Assembly: GCF_001314225.1 (NCBI RefSeq)
Contig: NZ_CP012697.1
Coordinates: 3,906,001 to 3,970,000, forward strand
DNA length: 64,000 bases
Direction of reading: 5' to 3'
Source of the DNA: Microbacterium sp. No. 7
GTDB lineage: Bacteria; Actinomycetota; Actinomycetes; Actinomycetales; Microbacteriaceae
This document shows positions 40,224 to 48,380 of the stretch, piece by piece. The translations under genes and the position numbers were made by a program. Each line of letters starts with the position of its first letter. The first letter of the stretch is position 1. The notes under the pieces were generated by a model that saw only the letters and a list, made by a program, of their open reading frames with translations, searched no databases and had not been told where the DNA came from.

Positions 40224-41267
40224 ATGGCCACCATCACCCCGCGCCCGTTCCTGCGGCACCTGAGCGCCGCCCCCACGATGCACGTGCGGCACCAGCGCCG
40301 CGGCGCCGTGCGCCACGCCGGACCGGGCCAGGCCTTCTGGTTCCGCGCGCTCGACGCGACGATCAGCGAGGTGCCGCTCGACGACCGCGAGCTCCCCGTC
40401 GTGGTCGGCCTGCGCACCGCCGACCTGCAGCAGCTCTCGGCCCCCGCGACGGTCACGTTCCGCATCGCCGACCCCGATCTCGCCGCCCGGCGCATCGACT
40501 TCTCCATCGACCTGACCGACGGCACCTGGGTCGAGCGGCCGCTCGAGGCGATCGCCGCGCCCCTGCACGGCGCCGCGACCGCGGTCGTCGTGCACCTGCT
40601 GCAGCCGCTGCGCCTCGACGAGGCACTGCGCACCGACCTCGCCCGCCTCGGCGCCCGCGCGACGGAGCTGCTCGCCGCCGACGAGCGCCTCGCCGACCTC
40701 GGCGTGCAGATCGTCGGCGTGCGCTTCGCGCTGCTGCGCGCCGAGCCCGACGTCGAACGGGCACTGCAGACGCCGGCACGGGAGGCGATCCAGCAGGATG
40801 CCGACCGCGCGACGTTCGCCCGCCGCGCCCTCGCCGTCGAACGCGAGGCGGCGATCGGCGAGAACGAGCTGGCCAACCAGATCGAGCTCGCCAAGCGCCA
40901 GGAGGAGCTCGTCGTGACGCGCGGACGCCACAGCCGCACCGAGGCCGAGCAGGCCGCCGCGACGTCCGCGATCGCCGCCGAGGCCGAAGCCGAGCGCATC
41001 CGCCTGAACGCGCAGGCCCGCGCCGACGCCGAGCGTGCCCTGGGCGCGGCGGCAGCCGCGGCCGAGCGGGCGCGGATGGATGCCGTGCGCGACCTGCCCG
41101 CCGGCATCCTGACGGCCCTGGCGCTGCGCGAGCTCGCCGGCAGCCTGCCCGCGATCGACCACCTCACGGTCACGCCCGACCTGCTCACCGACCTGATCGG
41201 GCGGCTGGGCGGCGGACGGCCCGACGGGCGCGCGGCCGCGGGCGCCGGCCCGAAGGGAGGCGACTGA
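40224..41267 (+). CDS. SPFH/band-7 domain protein
   Basis: The 347-residue protein has a band-7-like beta-rich domain (about 20-190; HVRHQRRGAVRHAGPGQAFWF, SAPATVTFRIADPDLAARRI, ADLGVQIVGVRF) and a long charged coiled coil (about 195-300; QEELVVTRGRHSRTEAEQAA, AEAEAERIRLNAQARADAER), ending in a Gly/Ala tail. Unlike flotillins it has no clear membrane anchor. Such proteins assemble into rings or scaffolds. GAAGGAGG lies 5 nt before the ATG. The next gene follows after a single base. Confidence 0.75.
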   Translation: MATITPRPFLRHLSAAPTMHVRHQRRGAVRHAGPGQAFWFRALDATISEVPLDDRELPVVVGLRTADLQQLSAPATVTFRIADPDLAARRIDFSIDLTDGTWVERPLEAIAAPLHGAATAVVVHLLQPLRLDEALRTDLARLGARATELLAADERLADLGVQIVGVRFALLRAEPDVERALQTPAREAIQQDADRATFARRALAVEREAAIGENELANQIELAKRQEELVVTRGRHSRTEAEQAAATSAIAAEAEAERIRLNAQARADAERALGAAAAAAERARMDAVRDLPAGILTALALRELAGSLPAIDHLTVTPDLLTDLIGRLGGGRPDGRAAAGAGPKGGD

Positions 41268-41268
41268 C

Positions 41269-42159
41269 ATGAGCGCCCCGCGTGCCGTGATCGTGCGCCG
41301 CGACACCGAGCTGACCGCGCTGCTCGCGCGGCACGGCACGCGCGGCCAGGTCGCGTTCTTCCTGGAGGGGCGCGGGCAGACCCTGCAGGCGGTCACCGAG
41401 CGCGACGATCGCATCCGGGCCGCCCTCGCCGACGTCGCGGCGGGCATCCCCGCCGACTGGCGGCGGGCGACGGTCGAGCGCGACGAGCTGCCCCGGTTCG
41501 TGTTCGAGCCGGGCGACGTCGTCGTGGTCGTCGGGCAGGACGGGCTCGTCGCGAACGCCGCGAAATACCTGCGCGCGCAGCCCGTGATCGGCATCGACCC
41601 GCTGCCCGGCGAGAACGCGGGCGTGCTCGTGCCGCATCCGCCCGACGCGGCCGCCGGCCTGCTCGAGGCGACGCACGCGGGCACCGCGCCCCTGCGGGAG
41701 CGCACGATGGTCGAGGTGCGCGCCGACGACGGCCAGTCGCTCGTCGCGCTCAACGAGATCATGATCGGCCAGCCGGGCCACCAGTCGGCGCGCTACACGC
41801 TCGAGGTCGGCGGGGCCGCCGAGCGGCAGTCGTCGTCGGGCGTCATCGTCGGCACCGGCACGGGTGCAAGCGGCTGGTGCCGGTCGATCGCCCGCATCCA
41901 GGCGCCGGCGCTCGCGCTCCCCGAACCGGATGCCGCGGGTCTCGCCTGGTTCGTGCGCGAGCCGTGGCCGTCGCCGAGCACGGGCGCCGACCTCGTCGCG
42001 GGCCGCCTCGACGGCCCCGAGTCCCTCACCCTGCGCGTGGAGTCCGACGCGCTCGTCGCCTTCGGCGACGGCGTCGAGGCCGACCGGCTCACCCTCGGCT
42101 GGGGCCAGCGCCTGCGCGTCGCCATCGCCGCCCGCACCCTCCGCACCGTCGGCGCGTGA
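41269..42159 (+). CDS. Divergent NAD kinase-like protein
   Basis: The 296-residue protein keeps the ATP-NAD kinase layout in degenerate form: VVVVGQDGLVANAAKYL (residues 85-101) replaces GGDGT, ALNEIMIGQPGH (160-171) matches the NE motif, and SSSGVIVGTGTGASGWCRS (188-206) corresponds to the DGLIVSTPTGSTAY region. The second glycine of GGDGT is Gln, so phosphotransfer is uncertain; it could bind rather than phosphorylate NAD(H). GGGAGG precedes the ATG and the gene is 1 nt from the SPFH stop, implying a joint product or complex. Confidence 0.7.
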   Translation: MSAPRAVIVRRDTELTALLARHGTRGQVAFFLEGRGQTLQAVTERDDRIRAALADVAAGIPADWRRATVERDELPRFVFEPGDVVVVVGQDGLVANAAKYLRAQPVIGIDPLPGENAGVLVPHPPDAAAGLLEATHAGTAPLRERTMVEVRADDGQSLVALNEIMIGQPGHQSARYTLEVGGAAERQSSSGVIVGTGTGASGWCRSIARIQAPALALPEPDAAGLAWFVREPWPSPSTGADLVAGRLDGPESLTLRVESDALVAFGDGVEADRLTLGWGQRLRVAIAARTLRTVGA

Positions 42160-42180
42160 CGCAGGGCAGTCCGGGACACG

Positions 42181-42214
42181 ACCGGCCTCGCGGAGAACCG
42201 GCACCCTCGCGGAG
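42181..42214. repeat. Degenerate 21-bp-family repeat between convergent genes
   Basis: GCACCCTCGCGG at 42201-42212 matches the repeat unit of the 5966 and 9346 arrays, preceded by a partial copy (GGCCTCGCGGAGAA) at about 42185. As in the other two places it lies right after a stop codon. Confidence 0.55.
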
Positions 42215-42226
42215 GCCGTCGGCCGG

Positions 42227-42742
42227 TCAGCCGGCGGGGATCACGGGGCACGGCTCGCCGTTCTCGTGTGCGACGAGGATGCCGCTGACGTTCCATGTCC
42301 CGGCCGCATCCCGGGTGACCTGCAGATGGCCCAGGAACTCACCGTCGGACGAGAAGGAATCCAGCGCGATGACGCCGGCCTTCTCATCCGACAGGCGAGG
42401 GTCGGTGTACTGCGCCGATGCCCCCTGCACGGTCGTGGTCATGTCCTCGGCAGACCAGGGCCACTCCTTGGACGTGCCCTCTTCCAGAGAACGCGACAGG
42501 GACTCGCTCAGTGCCGCGACCGCATCATCCACAGATCGCCCACCGCTGCCCTCCGCATAGTCGAACTGCGTCATCGATCCGCAACCGGGGGCGAGCGTTC
42601 CCGGCTCCGGGGCTACGAACGCAGAGGCGTCGACGGCGTCCTCCGCCGCGTGCGACGATACGGCCGGCGTGGCGCAGCCCACCAGAACCACACCCACGAG
42701 AAGCGGCGCGATGGCCTGCCACCTTCTTCGGTTCTCCATCAC
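42227..42742 (-). CDS. Putative secreted lipoprotein
   Basis: The 171-residue protein has a signal peptide with a lipobox (LLVGVVLVGC, Cys23), then a soluble domain without recognised motifs (two further cysteines, in PGCGSM and GEPCPV). Lipid anchoring to the outer face of the membrane is likely. GAGGA lies about 8 nt before the GTG at 42742; the ATG at 42739 is an alternative. It lies 36 nt downstream of the metalloprotease gene in the same direction, so the two may be co-transcribed. Confidence 0.65.
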   Translation of the reverse strand: MMENRRRWQAIAPLLVGVVLVGCATPAVSSHAAEDAVDASAFVAPEPGTLAPGCGSMTQFDYAEGSGGRSVDDAVAALSESLSRSLEEGTSKEWPWSAEDMTTTVQGASAQYTDPRLSDEKAGVIALDSFSSDGEFLGHLQVTRDAAGTWNVSGILVAHENGEPCPVIPAG

Positions 42743-42778
42743 CGTCGTGTTCCTCTCGACGAGGGTTGAGCAACGCTC

Positions 42779-43549
42779 TCAGTACTGGGCATCGAGACTC
42801 GCCGTATCCCACGCATCGAGCGTCCGAAAGTGGGTGCGATAGACGGCCATCGTCGAGCACATCGACGCCTGATCAAGAGGCACGCTCTGGCATTTTGCTT
42901 CGCTTTGCGCCTTCGCGCTCACATTGCTCGGGTGAGGAATACCGAGCGCATGACCCATCTCATGAACCCACAGCGAACCGGCGTCGTAGACCTTACTGCA
43001 CGTGTAGTTCACGCTCTGAGGCGTATACCTAGGGCTACACCCCTCCCACAGGGTCCGCCGACTGTTGTCCTGCACGAACCAGTCGGGGCGGTTGTTGATC
43101 CCGACATACACGGTTCCAGGTATGGGCGATTGTATGGGGGGATTGATCCCCGAACACCGGGACGGAAGATGCGCATAGCCCAGGACGCCCGACCCCATGC
43201 CGCTCAAATCCTCATTCCGAAATGCGATGTGAGCCGTGTTGGTGGAACTTGTGACCCCAACCCATTGAAGACTATTGCTCGTCGGGGAGTATATGCTGAG
43301 GAAATTACCCCAGCGAACAGTGGCGTCGTATGCGCGATCGTAGAAACTGTTGGCCACGCCGTCACCCCACCCAGTGGGCTGCGGGTTGACGTACCCAACC
43401 CTCACGTTTCCCGTGTTTGCGAGCCGTGAGTACCAATCACACCCGAACCAACCGGGCGCCGTTATCGCCGCATTCGCCGGAGCGGCCGAAAAGATCAACC
43501 CAAGCACGACTCCGAAAATGATTGCCATCGAACGTGCACGTGCGCGCAT
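42779..43549 (-). CDS. Secreted metzincin-type zinc metalloprotease
   Basis: The 256-residue protein has a signal peptide (IIFGVVLGLIFSAAPANA, cleavage after ANA) and the zinc motif HEMGHALGIPH (residues 196-206), the H-E-x-x-H-x-x-G-x-x-H of metzincins, followed by SMCSTMAVYR as a candidate Met-turn. Paired cysteines suggest disulfides. It resembles matrixin- or snapalysin-like exoproteases. The ATG at 43549 is preferred because it has a GGGGGG 5 nt upstream. GC content is clearly lower and codons less biased than its neighbours, which suggests recent acquisition. Confidence 0.75.
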   Translation of the reverse strand: MRARARSMAIIFGVVLGLIFSAAPANAAITAPGWFGCDWYSRLANTGNVRVGYVNPQPTGWGDGVANSFYDRAYDATVRWGNFLSIYSPTSNSLQWVGVTSSTNTAHIAFRNEDLSGMGSGVLGYAHLPSRCSGINPPIQSPIPGTVYVGINNRPDWFVQDNSRRTLWEGCSPRYTPQSVNYTCSKVYDAGSLWVHEMGHALGIPHPSNVSAKAQSEAKCQSVPLDQASMCSTMAVYRTHFRTLDAWDTASLDAQY

Positions 43550-43567
43550 CAGATCCCCCCGAATCAT

Positions 43568-43986
43568 CCTGGGACTGAGACTAGTCGACGCTCAAAATCC
43601 GCACAAGGAGTTCTTCTTCCGCACCAGTGAGACGCTTTCCAGGCTGCCTCGGATCCCGCTGCCGCCGGATGACAGACGCTCGCGCACGCACATGACTTCC
43701 GCTGCTTCATTTCGTCATCCTCGCCGCATTCCCCTGGCGCGACTGCGCGAGCGGCGCGGATGCCGGCATCCGAAGTCGTGGACGCTTATCGCCGCCACCT
43801 ATCCGCCGGCCCGACAACAGGCGCCCACCATTTCCCGGCATCCCGGGATCGGGGGCGACCGTGGTCGCTTGGCGCACCGGGAAGCGGCAAGAAGCGCCCA
43901 CGATCCGGGCCGGTCGACGGCGGCTGCGCCCGCGACCGGGCGCGCCCGCGGGCGGTCAGGGGGACGACGCGGCGTCCGCGGGGCGG
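43568..43986. other. Gene-free region upstream of the metalloprotease
   Basis: The 419 nt contain a perfect 16-bp palindrome (CGGATGCCGGCATCCG, 43757-43772), and the downstream copy of the repeat described at 43951. The part near 43568-43700 has the lower GC of the metalloprotease and must hold its promoter. I see no gene. Confidence 0.5.
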
Positions 43987-44011
43987 TCAGGGGGACGACG
44001 CGGCGTCCGCG
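43951..44011. repeat. 31-bp tandem duplication of the mcrC-like gene end
   Basis: A 30-nt segment at 43951-43980 is repeated exactly at 43982-44011. The second copy contains the final codons and stop (TCA at 43987-43989 on the plus strand) of the McrC-like gene, so the last seven codons and stop occur again downstream. Confidence 0.85.
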
Positions 44012-45489
44012 AACTCGCGGCGCAGCATGCGGGCGAGCGCGGCGCGGTCGACGGGGATGGCGGGGTGGCCGGGCATCGGGAACGGCAGCGGCACGGTTCC
44101 CGTGAGCACGCGCCGCTCGGTGCCGAGGCGGCCGCGCACGATCGACGCGGCGCGCGGCGCGACGGGCGACCGCACGGGCGCGACCGGGTAGACGATCACC
44201 GCGGGGCAGCCCGCCGCCGTCGCGAGCGCGTGCATCTGATACTGGGCGCTGCCGCTCACGCTGGCCCACTCCCCCGAGATGCGCGAGTAGATGCCGTCGA
44301 CGAGCAGCGCCGCGGGACGCCCCGGCAGGTCGAGCTGCACGTCGGGGTGCGCGTGCCCCTGCCCCTCGAAGACCTCCAGCGGCAGCGGCTCCGCGGGCAC
44401 CGTGAAGCCGTAGCCGTCGACGGCCTGCACGATGAGCCTCGTCCACACGCGGCTCGTGGGCACCTTGACCGACACCGCGATGCCCCGGTCGGCCGCCGAC
44501 TCGGAGCCGAACCCGATCGCGTCGTCGAGGATCGCGCGCGCCATCGTGTCGATCGCGCGCAGCTCCTCGCGGCGCAGCACGCCCGCATCCAGCGCACGGG
44601 CCACCGGGATCGGCACGACCGAGACGTCGGTGAGCCGCGCGTCGTGCAGCGCCGCCGTGTCGCGGATGCCGGTGTGCGAGTGCCCCGCGCACACGAGCAG
44701 CGCCGCGCGCACCCGCTGCCACAGGGGCGTGTCGGTCGTCAGCTCCTCGTACTCGCACACGACCGGCAGCCGCGCGGTCGCCTCGCGCACGATGAGGTCG
44801 CGCGGGACCATGCGCCCGCGCACGACGCCCAGCGGCTCGACGCGCGCGAGGTACTGGGGGCGCCGGTGCGGCAGCGCCGCGCCGACCCGCTCCAGGAACG
44901 TGCGCATGTACACGGCGCGCAGCCGCGGGTACGCGTGCCGCAGCGCGCCGAACGGGAAGCTCTCCGGCAGCGGCGGCTCGATGCCGGCGACCTCGATCAG
45001 CTCCCACAGGTGCTCCGGCGCCCGCGACGCGGCGACGGCGCCCTGCCCCACGTAGACGTCGGCGAGGTCGCCCGCGGGGCGCAGCGACGACGAGCGACCG
45101 GGGAAGACGGGCGTCCACAGCGGCTCGTGCTCGCCCTCGTCGGCATCCGGCCCGCCGAGCCCGCCCGGCCCGCTCAGCCCGCCGAGCCCGTCCAGTCCGC
45201 CGGGCGGCAGTCCCAGCACCTGCTCCGCGTCGAGGAGCGCGTCGGCCCACTCGGGCGGCAGCACGACGCGGTCGCGCTCGAACACGGCGACGTGCGTCAC
45301 GGGCTCGTCGCGCACGTCGACCCGCCACGACACCGACCGGCCCCGCCGCCACAGCTTGGGCAGCACCGTGATCACGAGATGACGGTCGTCGTGCTCGACG
45401 ATGCTCACGCCGACGCCGTTGCCCGTCGCGCTGGCCTGCAGCCAGGTCTCGGTGCGTCGCGCGGCCACAGCGCCGCTATCCCACGGCAA
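43987..45489 (-). CDS. McrC-like component of an McrBC-type system
   Basis: The 500-residue protein follows the McrB-like gene with a 14-nt overlap. It has an N-terminal McrC-like half (LVITVLPKLWRRGR; GLPPGG... linker at 93-118) and a C-terminal PD-(D/E)xK-like region: HPDVQLDL (Asp383), LLVDGIYSRI (Asp398) and QYQMHALATA. In McrC nucleases the second motif reads D-x-K; here Ile400 stands in place of Lys. It may be cleavage-deficient or use another residue. Gly/Pro-rich insertion near 95-115 is unusual. Confidence 0.65.
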   Translation of the reverse strand: MPWDSGAVAARRTETWLQASATGNGVGVSIVEHDDRHLVITVLPKLWRRGRSVSWRVDVRDEPVTHVAVFERDRVVLPPEWADALLDAEQVLGLPPGGLDGLGGLSGPGGLGGPDADEGEHEPLWTPVFPGRSSSLRPAGDLADVYVGQGAVAASRAPEHLWELIEVAGIEPPLPESFPFGALRHAYPRLRAVYMRTFLERVGAALPHRRPQYLARVEPLGVVRGRMVPRDLIVREATARLPVVCEYEELTTDTPLWQRVRAALLVCAGHSHTGIRDTAALHDARLTDVSVVPIPVARALDAGVLRREELRAIDTMARAILDDAIGFGSESAADRGIAVSVKVPTSRVWTRLIVQAVDGYGFTVPAEPLPLEVFEGQGHAHPDVQLDLPGRPAALLVDGIYSRISGEWASVSGSAQYQMHALATAAGCPAVIVYPVAPVRSPVAPRAASIVRGRLGTERRVLTGTVPLPFPMPGHPAIPVDRAALARMLRREFADAASSP

Positions 45490-47164
45490 CGTGCTGTCCG
45501 TGCGGCCCGTGCTGTCCGGGCGCGCCCGGCGCGCCGACGGCGACCCGCTGCCAGCGTGCGCCGATGCCGTGCCCCACGTGCACGACGCGATAGTGCGGAC
45601 CGCGCCACCACGGCGCCGCGTCGGTGTCGCCGCGCTGCCCGAACGAGTAGAGCACCTCGGCGAGCTGGCCCGTGAGCGCGGCCTCGATCTCCTGCGCGCC
45701 GATGCCGGCGCCCGAGTCGTCCTTCTGGAAGAAGTACGAGTGCCCCAGCCGCGCGTCGGGGCCGATGCGGTGCTCCAGCCGCGCGTTCGCGGCCGAGTAC
45801 GCGTCGACGAGCGTGCGCAGGGTCGCCGCGTAGTCGGCGTCGAACTCGCCCTCGATCGCGGCGCGCAGCTCGTCGGCGCCGAGCGGCTCGACCGTGAGCC
45901 ACTGGAAGCGACGGCGCAGGGCGAGGTCGATCGTGCCCGTCGAGCGGTCGGTCGTGTTCATCGTGCCGAGCACGTGCAGGTTGTCGGGCACGACGAGGTA
46001 CGAGAACGCGCGGTCGCCCGCGAGCGCGGCCAGCCGCGAGCCCGTCGGCGCGACGATCGGCGTCTGCAGCCGCACCGTGGGATAGGGCTCGGCCATGTCG
46101 GCCTTGCTCGCGAACAGCGCAGACCGCAGCACGGCGCCGCCCTCGGCCGCGTCGGAGAGCTCGCTGGATGCCGCGGCGCGCGGCGCACGGGCACGCTTGC
46201 TCGCCTCCAGCGGCAGCAGCAGGTCGCCGAGCACGCGCGCCGTGTTCGCGCGGTTGATCTCGTCGATGAACAGCAGATAGCCGTTGTCGGGGTCCTCCGC
46301 GGCGCGCTGGCACAGCTCGACGAACACGCCCGCGACGCCCTCGAAGCCGCCGTCGCGGCGCGGGCGCAGCCCGCACACGAAGTCCTCGTACGAGGTCGAC
46401 GGGTGGAACACCACGACCTCGTCGTGCCCCGCGTAGGGGGCGACCGCCGCGGCGCGGCGCGACGTGCCGACGAGCGCCTCGAGCAGGTGCGACTTGCCGG
46501 AGCCCGCGACGCCCTCGACGACGACGTTCTTGTGGCGCTCGAGCAGCCGCTCGACCTCGCGCGAGAGCGCGCTGCCGCCCTGCGGCGCGTCGTCGTCGGC
46601 GTCGACGGGACGGCGCGTGAAGCTCTTCGCGACGATCACGAGGCTGTCGTGGTCGAACTCCTGCAGCCACTGCGCGTACGCGGGATCGACCTCGAACCGG
46701 CCGCGGACGTTGTCGGGGTCCTGCGCCCAGCGGAACAGCCGCCACAGCGACGCGAGCACGCCCGGCAGCGCGGCGCGGCTGCCGTCGCCCCAGTCGGCGT
46801 CCGGGTCGTCGTAGCGGCGGGCGACGTCCTCGCGCGCCTTCGTGGGCAGCCCCTGGAACACGCGCCGCAGCACCGCGTTGACGACCGATCCCGGCTCGCG
46901 CAGCTCCTGCCCGATCACGTGCGCCGCGCCGCCGCCGAGCATCACGGCGACGTAGCGCTTGTGCGACATCTGCTCCGCGGGCAGGTCCTCGCGGTCGGCG
47001 TCCGCGTACTCGGCGTGCACCGAGACGGCGCCGCCGGCATCCACGGAGCCCACGACGACGAAGCCGTCGTGCGCGTCACGATCGAACGAGACGTCACGGA
47101 GGAACTCCGGACGCTGCTGTCGGACCAGTTCGAGTGCCTGTAACGCCCTGCTCGAAAATGTCAC
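45476..47164 (-). CDS. McrB-like AAA+ ATPase/GTPase
   Basis: The 562-residue protein has an N-terminal ~190-residue region of unknown fold and an AAA+ domain: Walker A GVAGSGKSH (218-226), Walker B YLLFIDEINRAN (296-307), the McrB-type GTMNTTDRS (400-408) and arginine finger RRRFQW (417-422). The MNTxDRS motif is characteristic of McrB-family GTPases. The start is GTG at 47164, preceded by GGGAAG. A Gly/His/Pro-rich tail ends it. With McrC-like it forms a probable modified-DNA restriction or defence pair. Confidence 0.8.
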   Translation of the reverse strand: MTFSSRALQALELVRQQRPEFLRDVSFDRDAHDGFVVVGSVDAGGAVSVHAEYADADREDLPAEQMSHKRYVAVMLGGGAAHVIGQELREPGSVVNAVLRRVFQGLPTKAREDVARRYDDPDADWGDGSRAALPGVLASLWRLFRWAQDPDNVRGRFEVDPAYAQWLQEFDHDSLVIVAKSFTRRPVDADDDAPQGGSALSREVERLLERHKNVVVEGVAGSGKSHLLEALVGTSRRAAAVAPYAGHDEVVVFHPSTSYEDFVCGLRPRRDGGFEGVAGVFVELCQRAAEDPDNGYLLFIDEINRANTARVLGDLLLPLEASKRARAPRAAASSELSDAAEGGAVLRSALFASKADMAEPYPTVRLQTPIVAPTGSRLAALAGDRAFSYLVVPDNLHVLGTMNTTDRSTGTIDLALRRRFQWLTVEPLGADELRAAIEGEFDADYAATLRTLVDAYSAANARLEHRIGPDARLGHSYFFQKDDSGAGIGAQEIEAALTGQLAEVLYSFGQRGDTDAAPWWRGPHYRVVHVGHGIGARWQRVAVGAPGAPGQHGPHGQHVAVG

Positions 47165-47230
47165 TCTGCTATCTTCCCCCCGTTTTGACGCCCGCGGCGA
47201 CCGCCGCGGGCCCGCCGTCGGCGCCGGCGG

Positions 47231-48376
47231 TCAGCGCCGCAGCTCCACGCGCTCGATCGTCGCCTCGTCGAGCGCGGCCGCGTCGATCTCGACGCCGATC
47301 CCCACCCCCGTGGGCACGCGCACCCGGCCGTCTTCGAGAACGATCGGCTCCGTCACGATATCGCGTGCGTAGAACCTGTTCGACGCCGACACGTCGCCGG
47401 GCAGCGTGAAACCCGGCAGCGCGGCGAGCGCGGCGTTCGCCGCGCGCCCGATGCCGGTCTCCAGCATGCCCCCGCACCACACCGGCACGCCCGCCTCGCG
47501 GCACAGGTCGTGGATGCGCACGGCCTCGAGGTATCCGCCGACCCGGCCCGCCTTGATGTTGACGACGGATGCCGCGTTCAGCGCGAGCGCGTCGCGGGCC
47601 GCCTTGAGCGACGTGATCGACTCGTCGAGGCACACGGGCGTGCGCAGCCGCCGCGCGAGCGTCGCGTGGTCGACGATGTCGTCCTCCTGCAGCGGCTGCT
47701 CGATGAGCAGCAGGCCGAAGCGGTCGAGCTCGGCGAGCGTGTCGGCGTCGGCGAGCGTGTACGCGGAGTTCGCGTCGACCTGCAGCGGGATGTCGCCGAA
47801 CGCCGCGCGCACGGCGGCGGTGTCGGCGACGTCGCGGCCGGGCTTGATCTTGATCTTGATGCGCACGTAGCCCTCGTCGAGGTAGCCGCGCACGACGTCG
47901 ACGAGCGCCGCCGGATCGCGCTGGATGCCGACGCTCACCCCGCTCGGGATCGTCTCGTGCACCGCCCCCAGGTGGGCGGCGAGCGAGCGCCCCGCGGCGC
48001 GCAGCGACGCGTCGAGCACGGCGAGCTCGAGCCCCGCCTTGACCATGCGGTGGCCCACGAACGGCTCCAGCACGCCCGCGACCGCCTCGGGCCGGAGCAG
48101 GCCGGACGCGGGCGTGCCGCGCTCGAGCAGCGCGGGGACCAGGAAGCGCTGCGCGACGTCCCATGCGCCGTGCGTGTACTCGCTGGAGTACAGCGGCGCG
48201 TGCTGCGTCACGATCTCGCCCCAGCCGTCGCCGTCGGCGGTGCGCGCCCGCACGACGATGACCTCGCGCACCGTCTCGGTGCCGAACGACGTGGTGAACG
48301 GGGCGACGAGCGGCAGGTGCAGCACGCGCAGCTCGACGGCCTGCAGTGCGACGGGCGGAAGCGCGGATGCGGTCAT
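47231..48376 (-). CDS. Enolase-superfamily N-acylamino acid racemase / o-succinylbenzoate synthase
   Basis: The 381-residue protein has all catalytic residues of the MLE subgroup: Lys174-x-Lys176 in RIKIKIKPG, Asp201 in VDANSAY, Glu226 in LIEQP, Asp251 in LDESI and Lys275 in NIKAGRVGG. These enzymes are OSBS (menaquinone) or NSAR (N-succinylamino acid racemase). No other men genes are near; instead a COG3375-like GNAT precedes it by 4 nt. In Geobacillus a similar GNAT-NSAR pair acts in D-amino acid conversion, so NSAR activity is favoured. Confidence 0.8.
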   Translation of the reverse strand: MTASALPPVALQAVELRVLHLPLVAPFTTSFGTETVREVIVVRARTADGDGWGEIVTQHAPLYSSEYTHGAWDVAQRFLVPALLERGTPASGLLRPEAVAGVLEPFVGHRMVKAGLELAVLDASLRAAGRSLAAHLGAVHETIPSGVSVGIQRDPAALVDVVRGYLDEGYVRIKIKIKPGRDVADTAAVRAAFGDIPLQVDANSAYTLADADTLAELDRFGLLLIEQPLQEDDIVDHATLARRLRTPVCLDESITSLKAARDALALNAASVVNIKAGRVGGYLEAVRIHDLCREAGVPVWCGGMLETGIGRAANAALAALPGFTLPGDVSASNRFYARDIVTEPIVLEDGRVRVPTGVGIGVEIDAAALDEATIERVELRR

Positions 48377-48380
48377 GGCG

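Noticed and set aside
47231..48376. menC of menaquinone synthesis as the firm call
   Set aside because: OSBS and NSAR cannot be separated by motif, no other men genes are present and a COG3375-like GNAT partner favours NSAR.
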